Positions 1 to 7,570 of a DNA stretch of 22,509 nt are shown in pieces. The DNA is from Thermoplasmata archaeon (GTDB taxonomy: Archaea > Thermoplasmatota > Thermoplasmata > Thermoplasmatales > Thermoplasmataceae), in assembly GCA_021835265.1 (NCBI GenBank), contig JAKBQK010000275.1, positions 1 through 22,509 of the forward strand. The letters run 5' to 3'. The translations under genes and the position numbers were made by a program. How positions within the stretch are numbered: the stretch's first letter is position 1; the number at the start of each line of letters is the position of its first letter. Under the pieces are notes generated by a model. The model did not search any database. It worked only from the letters and a program-made list of their open reading frames with translations, and was not told the DNA's origin.

Positions 1-58
1 CAATCGGTATAAAAAAACAATAGACATATTAATGTGAATTTAATGTTTAAACGATAAC

Positions 59-355
59 ATGGTTACCAAAGAAGAAATATTAGAAGCCCTTCAGGCTGTA
101 GAGGACCCTGAAATAGGAATGGATGTGGTTAATCTAGGTCTAGTATACGATGTCCAGATCAACAAAGATAATGTTTACATAAAAATGACTATGACTGCAC
201 CAACATGCCCTGTAACTCCCTGGATTCTATCTGAAGTCCAAAAAATAGTAGAAAACATGGCCGGTGTTGAAATGGCAGATGTAGAGCTCGTTTGGGAACC
301 ACCATGGAATCCATCAATGATGTCTGAGGTTGCCAGAGACGCTCTCAATATGTAA
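59..355 (+). CDS. MIP18/SufT-like (DUF59) Fe-S cluster assembly protein
   Basis: Small 98-residue single-domain protein of the MIP18/DUF59 family. Members help assemble or deliver iron-sulfur clusters in the cytoplasm (SufT, the PaaD-like domain, eukaryotic CIAO2). Seen: the D-P-E motif at residues 16-18, the N-L-G-L-V-Y stretch at 25-30, and T-A-P-T-C-P at 46-51 with the conserved Cys50. A W-x-P-P-W-x-P segment (79-84) near the C-terminus is typical of SufT-like members. The length equals the bare domain. It ends 3 bp before the convergent small gene on the other strand. A TATA-like run at about 8-15 could drive it, with a leader of roughly 20 nt. Window genes that need clusters include the two radical-SAM enzymes, but the link is only inference. 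The family is secure; the exact client is unknown. Confidence 0.88.
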   Translation: MVTKEEILEALQAVEDPEIGMDVVNLGLVYDVQINKDNVYIKMTMTAPTCPVTPWILSEVQKIVENMAGVEMADVELVWEPPWNPSMMSEVARDALNM

Positions 356-358
356 GTT

Positions 359-643
359 CTATGACTTTACTCCATTTTTATCCTTTAGTCTTTTTATGTC
401 TGCTGCCCATAAATGAGCTCTGCACACTGTGATTTGCATATCATTTATGTACAAGGTGGATGTTGTCATTGCAGTTTTTTTGTAGGACAAATGATCTATA
501 TTCTCTATAGGTACCCTTATCTGATCACCCTTTCTTGGGGTATATATAAGACCCTCATCTGTTAACTTCAGAACACCTTTAGTATCATTTAAGATCGCAA
601 GATCGACGCGCACAGGATTATCTGTTTTTTTCACATCGCTCAT
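359..643 (-). CDS. small hypothetical protein, possibly PH/GRAM-like fold
   Basis: 94-residue protein that I do not recognise as a named family. It starts at ATG 641-643. It has no signal peptide, membrane span or Cys-pair motif (there is one Cys, residue 74). The central part alternates short hydrophobic strands with turns (about residues 11-70). The pattern 'g.L.Ltdegl.y....g....ipi..I..l' followed by strands and a C-terminal helix resembles the layout of small bacterial PH or GRAM domains. That is a fold impression, not a homology claim. It lies between the Fe-S assembly gene (convergent, 3-bp gap) and tbp (divergent). A weak A/T-rich box around 670-676 could be its promoter. A normal composition and compact neighbours make it likely to be a real gene. 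Confidence 0.6.
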   Translation of the reverse strand: MSDVKKTDNPVRVDLAILNDTKGVLKLTDEGLIYTPRKGDQIRVPIENIDHLSYKKTAMTTSTLYINDMQITVCRAHLWAADIKRLKDKNGVKS

Positions 644-771
644 ATGTAATGCATACTATAACAAACTTCAATATAGAACTACTGCTAAAAATTAATTGAG
701 CTTCCTAGCAATACGAATAAAAAACAAGATGTCATATCATCCTTGATTGTCATAGTATAAAAAATGTTATC

Positions 772-783
772 TTTATATATAGT
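772..783 (+). promoter_or_regulatory. putative TATA box of tbp
   Basis: The run tttatatatag lies 25-36 nt before the ATG at 808. That is the spacing expected for an archaeal TATA box giving a leaderless or nearly leaderless transcript. A second A/T-rich stretch follows at 783-792 but is too close to the ATG to act for that start. Confidence 0.55.
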
Positions 784-807
784 TTAAATATAAGAGATTT
801 GGTTTTT

Positions 808-1362
808 ATGAGTGAAAGAGAAAAAATCAACATCGAGAACATAGTCGCATCAACATCACTGGCTGAACACCTCGATCTGAGCAAAATAGCATTGGCACTG
901 GAAGGGTCAGAATATGAGCCAGAACAGTTTCCAGGATTGATTTACAGATTGAAGGAACCTAAAACTGCTGTCCTGATTTTCAGGAGCGGAAAAGTAAATT
1001 GTACAGGAGCAAAAAATCTTACTAATGTAAGATTGACCATTCAGACAATTATCTCTACCCTGAAAAAGGCCGGGATAGAAGTTTATGATTCTCCAGAGAT
1101 AGTGGTTCAGAATATCGTAGCGGTATACGATCTTGAGGCAGATCTGAACCTTACACAGATAGCAATGTCCCTTGGTCTTGAAAATGTGGAATACGAACCA
1201 GAGCAATTTCCCGGTCTTGTATACAGAGTTGAAGAACCCAAAGTAGTACTGCTTCTTTTCGGTTCAGGAAAGGTAGTGTGCACAGGGGCAAAGGAAGAAA
1301 GCGAGATTGAACAGGCAGTAATAAAGGTCAAAAAGGAATTACAGAAAGTCGGTTTAATCTGA
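808..1362 (+). CDS. tbp: TATA-box-binding protein (TBP)
   Basis: General archaeal transcription factor that binds and bends the TATA box and recruits TFB and RNA polymerase. The 184-residue protein has the two direct repeats of the TBP saddle. Each contains Y-E-P-E-Q-F-P-G-L-(I/V)-Y-R, then a strand and G-K-(V)-x-C-T-G-A-K. The first repeat covers about residues 8-90 and the second about 95-180. A frame-open TTG exists at 799, but I choose ATG 808 because it gives the usual M-S-x-x N-terminus and sits at leaderless distance from the TATA-like run at 772-783. The 3' end overlaps the convergent truD by 9 bp (1354-1362). It is monocistronic. Length and motifs are normal for the family. Confidence 0.97.
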   Translation: MSEREKINIENIVASTSLAEHLDLSKIALALEGSEYEPEQFPGLIYRLKEPKTAVLIFRSGKVNCTGAKNLTNVRLTIQTIISTLKKAGIEVYDSPEIVVQNIVAVYDLEADLNLTQIAMSLGLENVEYEPEQFPGLVYRVEEPKVVLLLFGSGKVVCTGAKEESEIEQAVIKVKKELQKVGLI

Positions 1363-2535
1363 TTTGAAAACCTGATCGAGGAGGGATGTAGCATAAATCC
1401 CCCTTCCCAGTGAAAATTTTAGTAGACCTGTTCCGTTGGTGCTGAAATTAATTGGTCTAAACCCAATACTACGATAGTTCCCCTTAGAAGAAAGCTCATT
1501 TTTCTTTTCTATTTTGAAGTCTGAAAATTTCAGATCATCTTCAATCATTACTCTCCTTATAATATCTCCAGGAATTCCATCTTGGTTTTTTGTTTCGGTC
1601 CCAATTAGTGGGGCAAGTGGGGCAATCTTACCTGCTTTGGCCAAATCCTGCATTCTTTCAATGTTGAATTCGTTGACCAGTATGATCTTATCCTCGTCTA
1701 TGTTGTAAAACTCATCCACTGGGCTGATAAAATCTCCTGAGAATATCTCAAATGGATTTTCCGTTAATTCTTTCCTATAATTAAGAATTTTATTGAATAG
1801 ATATGATTGATAGGCGTGTATAAACATTATTCTCAGGCTTTTAGGCAGAGAATCAAAACTCTGATCATAGCTTTTCCCTGAAACGAGTTCCGACATGAGT
1901 GCCCTCTCAAACTGTAGATGTTCAGGATAATTCTTGAGCCCAGATGCATAATCCCAGTTTTCTCCAAGTTTTACTCTAAAATCCTCATTATCTATCTCTG
2001 GATCGAAGAGATACTCTTTAACCGCATTCTCTATGCCATTTTTTACAATTTCCCTTCCCACCTTGTGAGTATTATACCTTATGGTTCCAAATCGTTGAAT
2101 GCCAAAAAAGTTCCAGAAACCTTTATTTCTAGATATCTCATCGATCCTTTTAGCAGCATTTTCAACTATCATTTCAGAATCAGATACTCTGATCTCGAAT
2201 CTGTTACCCTTTAGATCTCCAAGGTTGAGTGGTTTATCAACATAGAAGGATTCTTCCACCTCACAATCCTTAATTCTTATCTGATCAGCATTAACGGATC
2301 CATTTATGCAGAAATATTGAGTAGTTATGGCTCTTTTGTCCTTGGTACCGGCAAATGTAATACGTTTCCTGCTCATGCCAAGATATCTGGCAAGATGCGT
2401 AACAAAGTGGTTTGTTTCCCAGTTTGTCAGAACTACTTTTAATATAGTATATTTTCCATTTTCAACTCGCTTTAAATCATTTGGTATCTCCTCAACAATA
2501 AAATCCTGAGGATTTACCTTAATAGTATAACTCAT
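1354..2535 (-). CDS. truD: tRNA pseudouridine(13) synthase TruD
   Basis: Archaeal/eukaryotic Pus7-like TruD enzyme that isomerises uridine 13 in the D-arm of tRNAs. Of its 393 residues, the N-terminus carries D-F-I-V-E-E (11-16). The catalytic motif G-T-K-D-K-R-A-I-T-T-Q is at 63-73, with Asp66 as the expected nucleophile. The G-I-Q-R-F-G motif lies shortly before residue 155. The middle insertion (about 170-330) corresponds to the TRUD insertion domain. It starts 6 bp after the mqnC stop on the same strand, so the two are probably one transcript. No strong ribosome-binding site is visible in the gap. The tail overlaps tbp by 9 bp in convergent orientation. All family signatures are intact. 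Confidence 0.95.
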   Translation of the reverse strand: MSYTIKVNPQDFIVEEIPNDLKRVENGKYTILKVVLTNWETNHFVTHLARYLGMSRKRITFAGTKDKRAITTQYFCINGSVNADQIRIKDCEVEESFYVDKPLNLGDLKGNRFEIRVSDSEMIVENAAKRIDEISRNKGFWNFFGIQRFGTIRYNTHKVGREIVKNGIENAVKEYLFDPEIDNEDFRVKLGENWDYASGLKNYPEHLQFERALMSELVSGKSYDQSFDSLPKSLRIMFIHAYQSYLFNKILNYRKELTENPFEIFSGDFISPVDEFYNIDEDKIILVNEFNIERMQDLAKAGKIAPLAPLIGTETKNQDGIPGDIIRRVMIEDDLKFSDFKIEKKNELSSKGNYRSIGFRPINFSTNGTGLLKFSLGRGIYATSLLDQVFKSD

Positions 2536-2541
2536 GCCAGT

Positions 2542-3651
2542 TCAGATGTATGTCTTTATTATCTTGTAGTTGTTATCTCTTTCTACAGGGATCATACCAA
2601 TACTCTTTATTGATCGTATAATAGTTTCTTTTCTGAGATTACCTACCTGTTTACCTGTGGCTGGAATAACCCTTTCATCATATATGGTGCCTCCCCAGTC
2701 ATTTGCCCCAAACATTAGGGCAATTTGACCCATTTCAACTCCATTGGTGAGCCATGAGGACTGAATTATTGGGATGTGCCTGTTAAGCACTATTCTTGAT
2801 ATGACAATATTTCTTAGAACCTCTTCTCCACCAACCCTGCTGGTAACTAAACCTTCTCTCTCAAGTTCTGTATTTCCTGGTTCAAAATTCCATGGGGTGA
2901 AAGAAAGAAACCCATTGTATTTTAACTGTAACTTAAGCAATGATAGAAGATGATCTGCCTTGTGATAACTATTTTCAACATGACCAAACATCATGGTAGA
3001 GCTTGTCTTTATGCCTATTCTGTGAGCAGTCTCCATAACATCAAGCCATTGCTGTCCACTGTGTGGTGGTCTTCTCAGTATCTTCCTTACATCATCTGCG
3101 AATATTTCAGCGCCGGCACCAGGAATTGTCTCCAATCCACTTTCGCGCAATGCAACGAGGACATCCTCCACACTCATTTTCTCCTTCTTAGAAATGTAAG
3201 AAATTTCAGAGGTGGATAATCCATTTATTCCAATTTCAGGCACCATTTGTTTTATTGTCCGGAACAGATTTGTGTAATATTCCAGGCTGAGTTCAGGATT
3301 TACGCCTCCCTGTATAAGAAGTTGCCGAATCCCATAACTGTCATTGAATGTTTTAACCCTCTTGGCAACATCAATTGCACTCATGGTATACGCATCCTCT
3401 TCCATCCCTGTTCTGTAAAATGCACAGAAGTTACATCTCACATTACAGATGTTGGTGTAATTTAGGATCATGTTGGATACAAAGGAAACCTGCCGTCCTG
3501 TAATAGAGTCAGTAATCTTCCTACCCAGAATACCAAGCGTTTTTATATCAACCTCATCGTAAAGATATGCAATTTCATCCCGATCAAGAATTTCTCCTCT
3601 TATGGCCCTCTCTGAAATTGAATCCATCTGAGACTTTTCAATTGATATCAT
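2542..3651 (-). CDS. mqnC: cyclic dehypoxanthine futalosine synthase MqnC (radical SAM)
   Basis: Radical-SAM enzyme of the futalosine menaquinone pathway. In the family it cyclises dehypoxanthine futalosine to the spiro product that MqnD then splits. Counting from ATG 3651 (369 residues), the 4Fe-4S site is C69-x3-C73-x2-C76 within N-Y-T-N-I-C. It is followed by I-Q-G-G-V-N-P-E-L and P-G-A-G-A-E-I-F, both typical of MqnC. The frame is open to an ATG at 3702, but the longer N-terminus is hydrophobic and unlike the family. A TTTATAA box on the minus strand (3674-3680) is centred 26 nt before ATG 3651, which supports the shorter form; ATG 3627 is another option. It is upstream of truD with a 6-bp gap and divergent from mqnE. 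The paralogue MqnE cannot be this gene, since MqnE is better matched by the 4048 gene. Confidence 0.9.
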   Translation of the reverse strand: MISIEKSQMDSISERAIRGEILDRDEIAYLYDEVDIKTLGILGRKITDSITGRQVSFVSNMILNYTNICNVRCNFCAFYRTGMEEDAYTMSAIDVAKRVKTFNDSYGIRQLLIQGGVNPELSLEYYTNLFRTIKQMVPEIGINGLSTSEISYISKKEKMSVEDVLVALRESGLETIPGAGAEIFADDVRKILRRPPHSGQQWLDVMETAHRIGIKTSSTMMFGHVENSYHKADHLLSLLKLQLKYNGFLSFTPWNFEPGNTELEREGLVTSRVGGEEVLRNIVISRIVLNRHIPIIQSSWLTNGVEMGQIALMFGANDWGGTIYDERVIPATGKQVGNLRKETIIRSIKSIGMIPVERDNNYKIIKTYI

Positions 3652-3673
3652 AAATTTAGAATTGAACTGGAGG

Positions 3674-3680
3674 TTATAAA
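3674..3680 (-). promoter_or_regulatory. putative TATA box of mqnC-truD
   Basis: It reads TTTATAA on the minus strand, centred 26 nt upstream of the ATG at 3651. It supports a leaderless mqnC mRNA and the shorter N-terminus. Confidence 0.45.
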
Positions 3681-3715
3681 CAATTGTAAATATTATTATC
3701 ATAGTAACTTAAAAG

Positions 3716-3731
3716 TTATTTTTAAAAATAA
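3716..3731. repeat. 16-bp perfect palindrome upstream of mqnC
   Basis: TTATTTTT followed directly by AAAAATAA, a perfect palindrome about 65-80 nt upstream of the proposed mqnC start. It contains only A and T, so chance is a fair explanation in this AT-rich gap. It could also be a promoter element for the longer mqnC form. Confidence 0.4.
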
Positions 3732-4013
3732 AATTGCTAAAATGACTGGATATCAAATTAAATAATGCAATTACCTATCTTTTGATTCCTTATTGAATTT
3801 AAGATTTCTGTGAATGATTTAACCAACTCTCTTAAAGCGAAAAATCTAAAATCACATGAAGTAACCAGATAAAGTTTTACAGTATTGTTCATAAGAACCC
3901 GGTTAAAGATTGATTAAATGTTTCGGAATACCCCTTGTGTTATCACTTTAATTCTAAATTCATATTGACTAAAATTTTCTATAAAAATTGAAAACTAAAC
4001 TAGATACAATTTA

Positions 4014-4028
4014 TTTTAAAAAAATTTT
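4014..4028 (+). promoter_or_regulatory. putative TATA region of mqnE-mqnA
   Basis: The run ttttaaaaaaatttt is centred 27 nt before the ATG at 4048, the distance expected for a leaderless archaeal transcript. The whole area is A/T rich, so the exact box is uncertain. Confidence 0.4.
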
Positions 4029-4047
4029 ATTTGATACCAAGTAATCT

Positions 4048-5166
4048 ATGATTATCATGATTAATTCTTATGCTCAGGATTACTGGATTGATCTTCTGAA
4101 AGCAGGTCATAAACTGAATCGTCAGGAGGGAGCCGAATTACTGGAGCAATTCAACATGCAGGAATTAATGTCCATGGCGGACAACCTTACAGATTATCAG
4201 GTCGGTAATACAGTAACATTTGCCGTATCATACAATATTAACTATAGTAATTATTGCGCTGCCAGTTGTCCCATATGTGCTTTTTATGTACCAGCTAAAA
4301 TTAAGGGAAAGACCGATAAGGGATATGAACTGTCTATAGAAGATATTAAAAGAGAACTTGAAAAAGCAAGACAGTATAATCCAACTGAAATTCATATTGT
4401 TGGAGGTTTCAATCCTTATCTTCCGATGGAATATTACGAAGATGTATTCAGAACGGTTAAAAAATATATGCCAGAGGCAACTCTTAAAGCGCTTACTATT
4501 CCGGAGATCGACTTCATTGCAAGAACAACAGGCAACTCACTCAGGGAAACTGTAACGAGGTTTCATAATGCTGGAATGGAAGCACATACAGGCGGTGGTG
4601 CTGAAATATTTGATTCAGAGATCAGGAAAATAATGAGTACAAGTGAAAAGATCAGCGGTGAAAAGTGGCTAGAGGATGCAAAGATCATTCACGAAATGGG
4701 AATCAAGGGAAACTCCACAATGACATATGGAAGTGTTGAAAACTGGAGTCACATAATAGATCACATGGTCAGGCTAAGAGATCTACAGGCAACAACAGGC
4801 GGCTTCTTATCATTTATTCCATTGAAGTTCAGTCCTGAGAATACACCTCTACTGAAGATGGGAAAAGTAACAGGACCTGCATCTGGTGAGAAGGATCTAA
4901 AGGTAATAGCACTAGCAAGAATGATAATGGGAAAGTGGATGAGAAATATTAGTGTATACTGGGTATCAATGGGCAAGGGAATAGGACAGATGGCACTTAC
5001 TGGAGGTGGAAACGATCTGGTTGGAACGGCCATAAGTGAAAAGATATTCGGTGCCACAAATAGGCACGAAATGACCACTGTTGAAGAGCTAGGAAGACTT
5101 GTATCAGAAATAGGTAAAATACCAGCAAAAAGAGATACTTTCTACAACCTGAAGGGGTACTTTTGA
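4048..5166 (+). CDS. mqnE: aminofutalosine synthase MqnE (radical SAM)
   Basis: Radical-SAM enzyme that joins the MqnA product to the adenosyl group of SAM, giving aminofutalosine, an early step of menaquinone synthesis. Of 372 residues, the cluster motif is C70-A-A-S-C74-P-I-C77. It is followed by H-I-V-G-G-F-N-P at about 115-122, L-K-A-L-T-I-P-E-I, and the M-E-A-H-T-G-G-G-A-E-I-F block that matches the MqnE/MqnC family. The H-I-V-G-G motif and the L-K-A-x-T segment favour MqnE over MqnC. ATG 4048 is used; ATG 4057 (three codons in) is possible. Its TGA overlaps the mqnA start by 4 nt, so the two are translationally coupled. It is homologous to the divergent mqnC and has the same domain order. 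Confidence 0.88.
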   Translation: MIIMINSYAQDYWIDLLKAGHKLNRQEGAELLEQFNMQELMSMADNLTDYQVGNTVTFAVSYNINYSNYCAASCPICAFYVPAKIKGKTDKGYELSIEDIKRELEKARQYNPTEIHIVGGFNPYLPMEYYEDVFRTVKKYMPEATLKALTIPEIDFIARTTGNSLRETVTRFHNAGMEAHTGGGAEIFDSEIRKIMSTSEKISGEKWLEDAKIIHEMGIKGNSTMTYGSVENWSHIIDHMVRLRDLQATTGGFLSFIPLKFSPENTPLLKMGKVTGPASGEKDLKVIALARMIMGKWMRNISVYWVSMGKGIGQMALTGGGNDLVGTAISEKIFGATNRHEMTTVEELGRLVSEIGKIPAKRDTFYNLKGYF

Positions 5167-5942
5167 ACAGTTTAAGGTTAATTAATCTAATACACAGTGA
5201 TCCACTGGACTATCTTGCTAGAGAAAAATTTGAAGTTTCCCGTAGTGATACAAGGAGTAATCTTAGAGACCTGTTAGATGGAAAAGTAGATTATGCAATG
5301 ATCTCACTCATTGACTACTTCAAGAACAGGAAATCACTGGTGCTTGTTGATGGGCCTACAATATCTGGCAAGGGCAAATCAGATTCAAATCTACTCATAT
5401 CAAATGGTAGTGATCCATTTCCAGGAATGAGAATTGCAGTAACATCTGAAACAGAAACTACAGCATTCTTTCTGAAACTCATCCTCCAAAGACTGTATCC
5501 GGGGTCTGAGCTAATAAGAAGCAGGAACAACTCCGTTGGTGATTTACTAAAGGAAGAAGATTTTGCTCTGGTAATAGGTAACAGAGCTCTTGACATATAT
5601 AGAACTGATACAAAGATTATATTTGACATTACCCATATGATATCCAAGCTGTTCAATATGCATTCAATTTATGCTGTAACTGTTAGTCTTAATGGCAGGG
5701 AATATGATGAAAATTTAGTTCAGTTGAAGAATATTCCAAGGTGGACAATAACCAGGGATTTAGAAAGAATATCAAAAGAACACAATCTGGAAAAGAGCAT
5801 CCTGACCGAATACTATAACTCTCTCACATACGATCTGAACAATTTGATGAAAAAAGAAATCCTTACTTTTATGAAATATTATGATGAAATCAGTGATGAC
5901 ATATTCCTTGAAAATATTGATGAGAACTCTATTAGAAAATAG
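5163..5942 (+). CDS. mqnA: chorismate dehydratase MqnA
   Basis: First enzyme of the futalosine pathway. The family converts chorismate to 3-enolpyruvylbenzoate using a periplasmic-binding-protein-like fold. Seen in 259 residues: L-x-x-L-L-D-G-K-V-D-Y-A-M-I-S at about 34-48, where the family has 'l..Ge.DvalIs', then an S-x-T-x-T-T-type loop at 95-100 and A-L-V-I-G-N-R-A-L at 135-143, the MqnA 'LlIGD.Al' motif. MqnD belongs to the same Pfam family but lacks that last pattern as I recall it, so MqnA is preferred. The start is TTG 5163, overlapping the mqnE stop (TTGA). An AAGGGG stretch at 5152-5157 sits at ribosome-binding distance. The N-terminus aligns from its first residues. The lysine-rich C-terminal tail (about 230-259) is extra. 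Confidence 0.85.
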   Translation: MNSLRLINLIHSDPLDYLAREKFEVSRSDTRSNLRDLLDGKVDYAMISLIDYFKNRKSLVLVDGPTISGKGKSDSNLLISNGSDPFPGMRIAVTSETETTAFFLKLILQRLYPGSELIRSRNNSVGDLLKEEDFALVIGNRALDIYRTDTKIIFDITHMISKLFNMHSIYAVTVSLNGREYDENLVQLKNIPRWTITRDLERISKEHNLEKSILTEYYNSLTYDLNNLMKKEILTFMKYYDEISDDIFLENIDENSIRK

Positions 5943-5999
5943 CCTTCTTCTTTGTAATATTAGTAAAGCGAGAAGGAAACCTTGTATAAGTTTATAAAG

Positions 6000-6008
6000 T
6001 TTTAAATA
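6000..6008 (+). promoter_or_regulatory. putative TATA box of guaB
   Basis: The box ttttaaata is centred 26 nt before the ATG at 6030, a leaderless layout. A second candidate, TTTATAAA, lies at 5991-5998 and would give a leader of about 9 nt. Confidence 0.55.
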
Positions 6009-6029
6009 TTCATATTTTCTAACTCCAAC

Positions 6030-7484
6030 ATGTATACAGAAAAACTTTCTAAAGCAAAGGACGGATTAACTTTTGACGATGTACTTGTAATGCCAAGAAG
6101 ATCACCTATTGAACCAAGAGAAACAGAGATAAAAAGTGTGTTTTCAAAGCGTATTAAACTCAACACTCCCATCATATCTTCTCCAATGGATACCGTGACT
6201 GAATGGGAAATGGCCGTAGCAATGTCAAGAATCGGTGGAATAGGAATTATTCACAGAAACATGTCAAGAAATGAAGAAGCAACCATGGTTAGGAGGGTAA
6301 AGAGAGCAGAATCCCTTATAATTAGAAACGTTCACACCATAGATCAGGAAACTCCAATTAGTGTTGCAAGAAATATAATGGAGACAAAGGGAATAGCTGG
6401 ATTTCCAGTTGTTGTTGGAGAAAAACTTGTTGGTATTGTTACAAAAAGAGACATGGAATTTTCTGAAAGGAAAGAGGGAAAGGTAAAAGAAATCATGACA
6501 AAAGACGTGGTCTTTGCTGAGGACAATATAGACCCTGAAGACGCAAGAAAAATCCTTTATGATCACAGAATAGAAAAGCTTCCGCTGGTTGATAAAAATC
6601 ACAAGGTTGTTGGATTGATAACTTCAAAAGACATAACTACAAGACACAAATTTCCTCTGGCTTCCAGAGATGATAAAGGTCAGCTGATGGTAGGTGCAGC
6701 AGTAGGTCCTTTTGATATCGATAGGGCAACACTTATGGAGAAAGAAGGTGCTGATGTTATAGTTATTGACACTGCACATGCACATAATGAAAACGTACTG
6801 ACAGCCATAAAAAAACTGAAAAAGGAATTATCGGTAGATATTGTGGTGGGAAACATTGCAACAGCAGATGCAGCAAAAGATCTGATTTCCTGCGAAGTGG
6901 ACGGTCTGAAAGTAGGTATTGGTCCAGGTTCTATATGCACAACAAGGGTGGTTGCAGGTATCGGCGTTCCGCAAATAACAGCCATTGGGGATGTAGCGGA
7001 TGTTGCCTCTGAATTTGGTGTACCGGTTATCGCAGATGGTGGAATTAGGTTTTCCGGAGATATAGTGAAGGCAATAGCTGCAGGCGCAGATTGCGTTATG
7101 CTCGGTTCTTTGTTAGCAGGTACAGACGAAAGCCCGGGAAACGAAATGATAATTAACGGGAGAAAATATAAAACCTACAGAGGAATGGGTTCTATGGGGG
7201 CCCTTAGCAAAGGCTCTGACAGATACGGTAAATTTTCGGGAAGTAAGTTTGTGGCCGAGGGTGTTGAGGGTGCTGTGCCATATAGAGGAAAGGTAGAAGA
7301 GGTAGTGTATCAGCTTTCTGGTGGAATAAGGGCAGGTATGGGTTATGCAGGATGCAGGAACGTTCAGGAACTGAAACAGAAAACATCATTTGTGAGAATA
7401 ACCAATAATGGATTAACAGAAAGTCATCCTCATGACATAAGGGTTGTTTCTGAGCCTCCAAACTATCAACTATTTCAAAACTAG
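6030..7484 (+). CDS. guaB: inosine-5'-monophosphate dehydrogenase
   Basis: NAD-dependent oxidation of IMP to XMP, the committed step of GMP synthesis. The 484 residues show the full bacterial/archaeal layout. The N-terminal part of the TIM barrel contains L-T-F-D-D-V-L (13-19) and S-S-P-M-D-T-V (50-56). Two CBS domains follow (about 95-205, with G-I-V-T-K-R-D and G-L-I-T-S-K-D). The catalytic loop G-I-G-P-G-S-I-C303-T-T-R comes next. The mobile flap carries Arg398-Tyr399, and the C-terminus ends with the usual H-P-H-D-I segment. Start and length are standard. It stands alone between the mqn genes and the convergent glpD. Two TATA candidates lie just upstream. Confidence 0.97.
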   Translation: MYTEKLSKAKDGLTFDDVLVMPRRSPIEPRETEIKSVFSKRIKLNTPIISSPMDTVTEWEMAVAMSRIGGIGIIHRNMSRNEEATMVRRVKRAESLIIRNVHTIDQETPISVARNIMETKGIAGFPVVVGEKLVGIVTKRDMEFSERKEGKVKEIMTKDVVFAEDNIDPEDARKILYDHRIEKLPLVDKNHKVVGLITSKDITTRHKFPLASRDDKGQLMVGAAVGPFDIDRATLMEKEGADVIVIDTAHAHNENVLTAIKKLKKELSVDIVVGNIATADAAKDLISCEVDGLKVGIGPGSICTTRVVAGIGVPQITAIGDVADVASEFGVPVIADGGIRFSGDIVKAIAAGADCVMLGSLLAGTDESPGNEMIINGRKYKTYRGMGSMGALSKGSDRYGKFSGSKFVAEGVEGAVPYRGKVEEVVYQLSGGIRAGMGYAGCRNVQELKQKTSFVRITNNGLTESHPHDIRVVSEPPNYQLFQN

Positions 7485-7570
7485 GTATATAATAGTAGTC
7501 AACACAACTATCATACAGACTATTTGAAAAAAATCTCCCTCTATTTCCTTATAGTTCGTAAGTTTCAGAA

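Larger units (their letters stand above)
3652..4047. other. divergent intergenic region between mqnC and mqnE
   Basis: About 396 bp of very AT-rich DNA with no convincing reading frame or RNA gene. It should hold both mqn promoters. Seen inside: a 16-bp perfect palindrome at 3716-3731 (TTATTTTTAAAAATAA), the mqnC TATA candidate at 3674-3680, and the A/T box of mqnE near 4014-4028. The middle (about 3740-3990) shows no repeat or hairpin that I can support. It is long compared with other gaps in this window. Confidence 0.6.

Noticed and set aside
799..807. TTG at 799 as the tbp start
   Set aside because: It adds three residues not expected in TBP. ATG 808 is at leaderless distance from the TATA-like run at 772-783.
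907..1394. Minus-strand open frames across tbp
   Set aside because: They are shadows of the conserved TBP repeats. Neither has a recognisable domain or promoter spacing.
3652..3702. Longer N-terminus of MqnC from ATG 3702
   Set aside because: The extra 17 residues are hydrophobic and not family-like, and a TATA-like box lies inside them at the right distance for ATG 3651.
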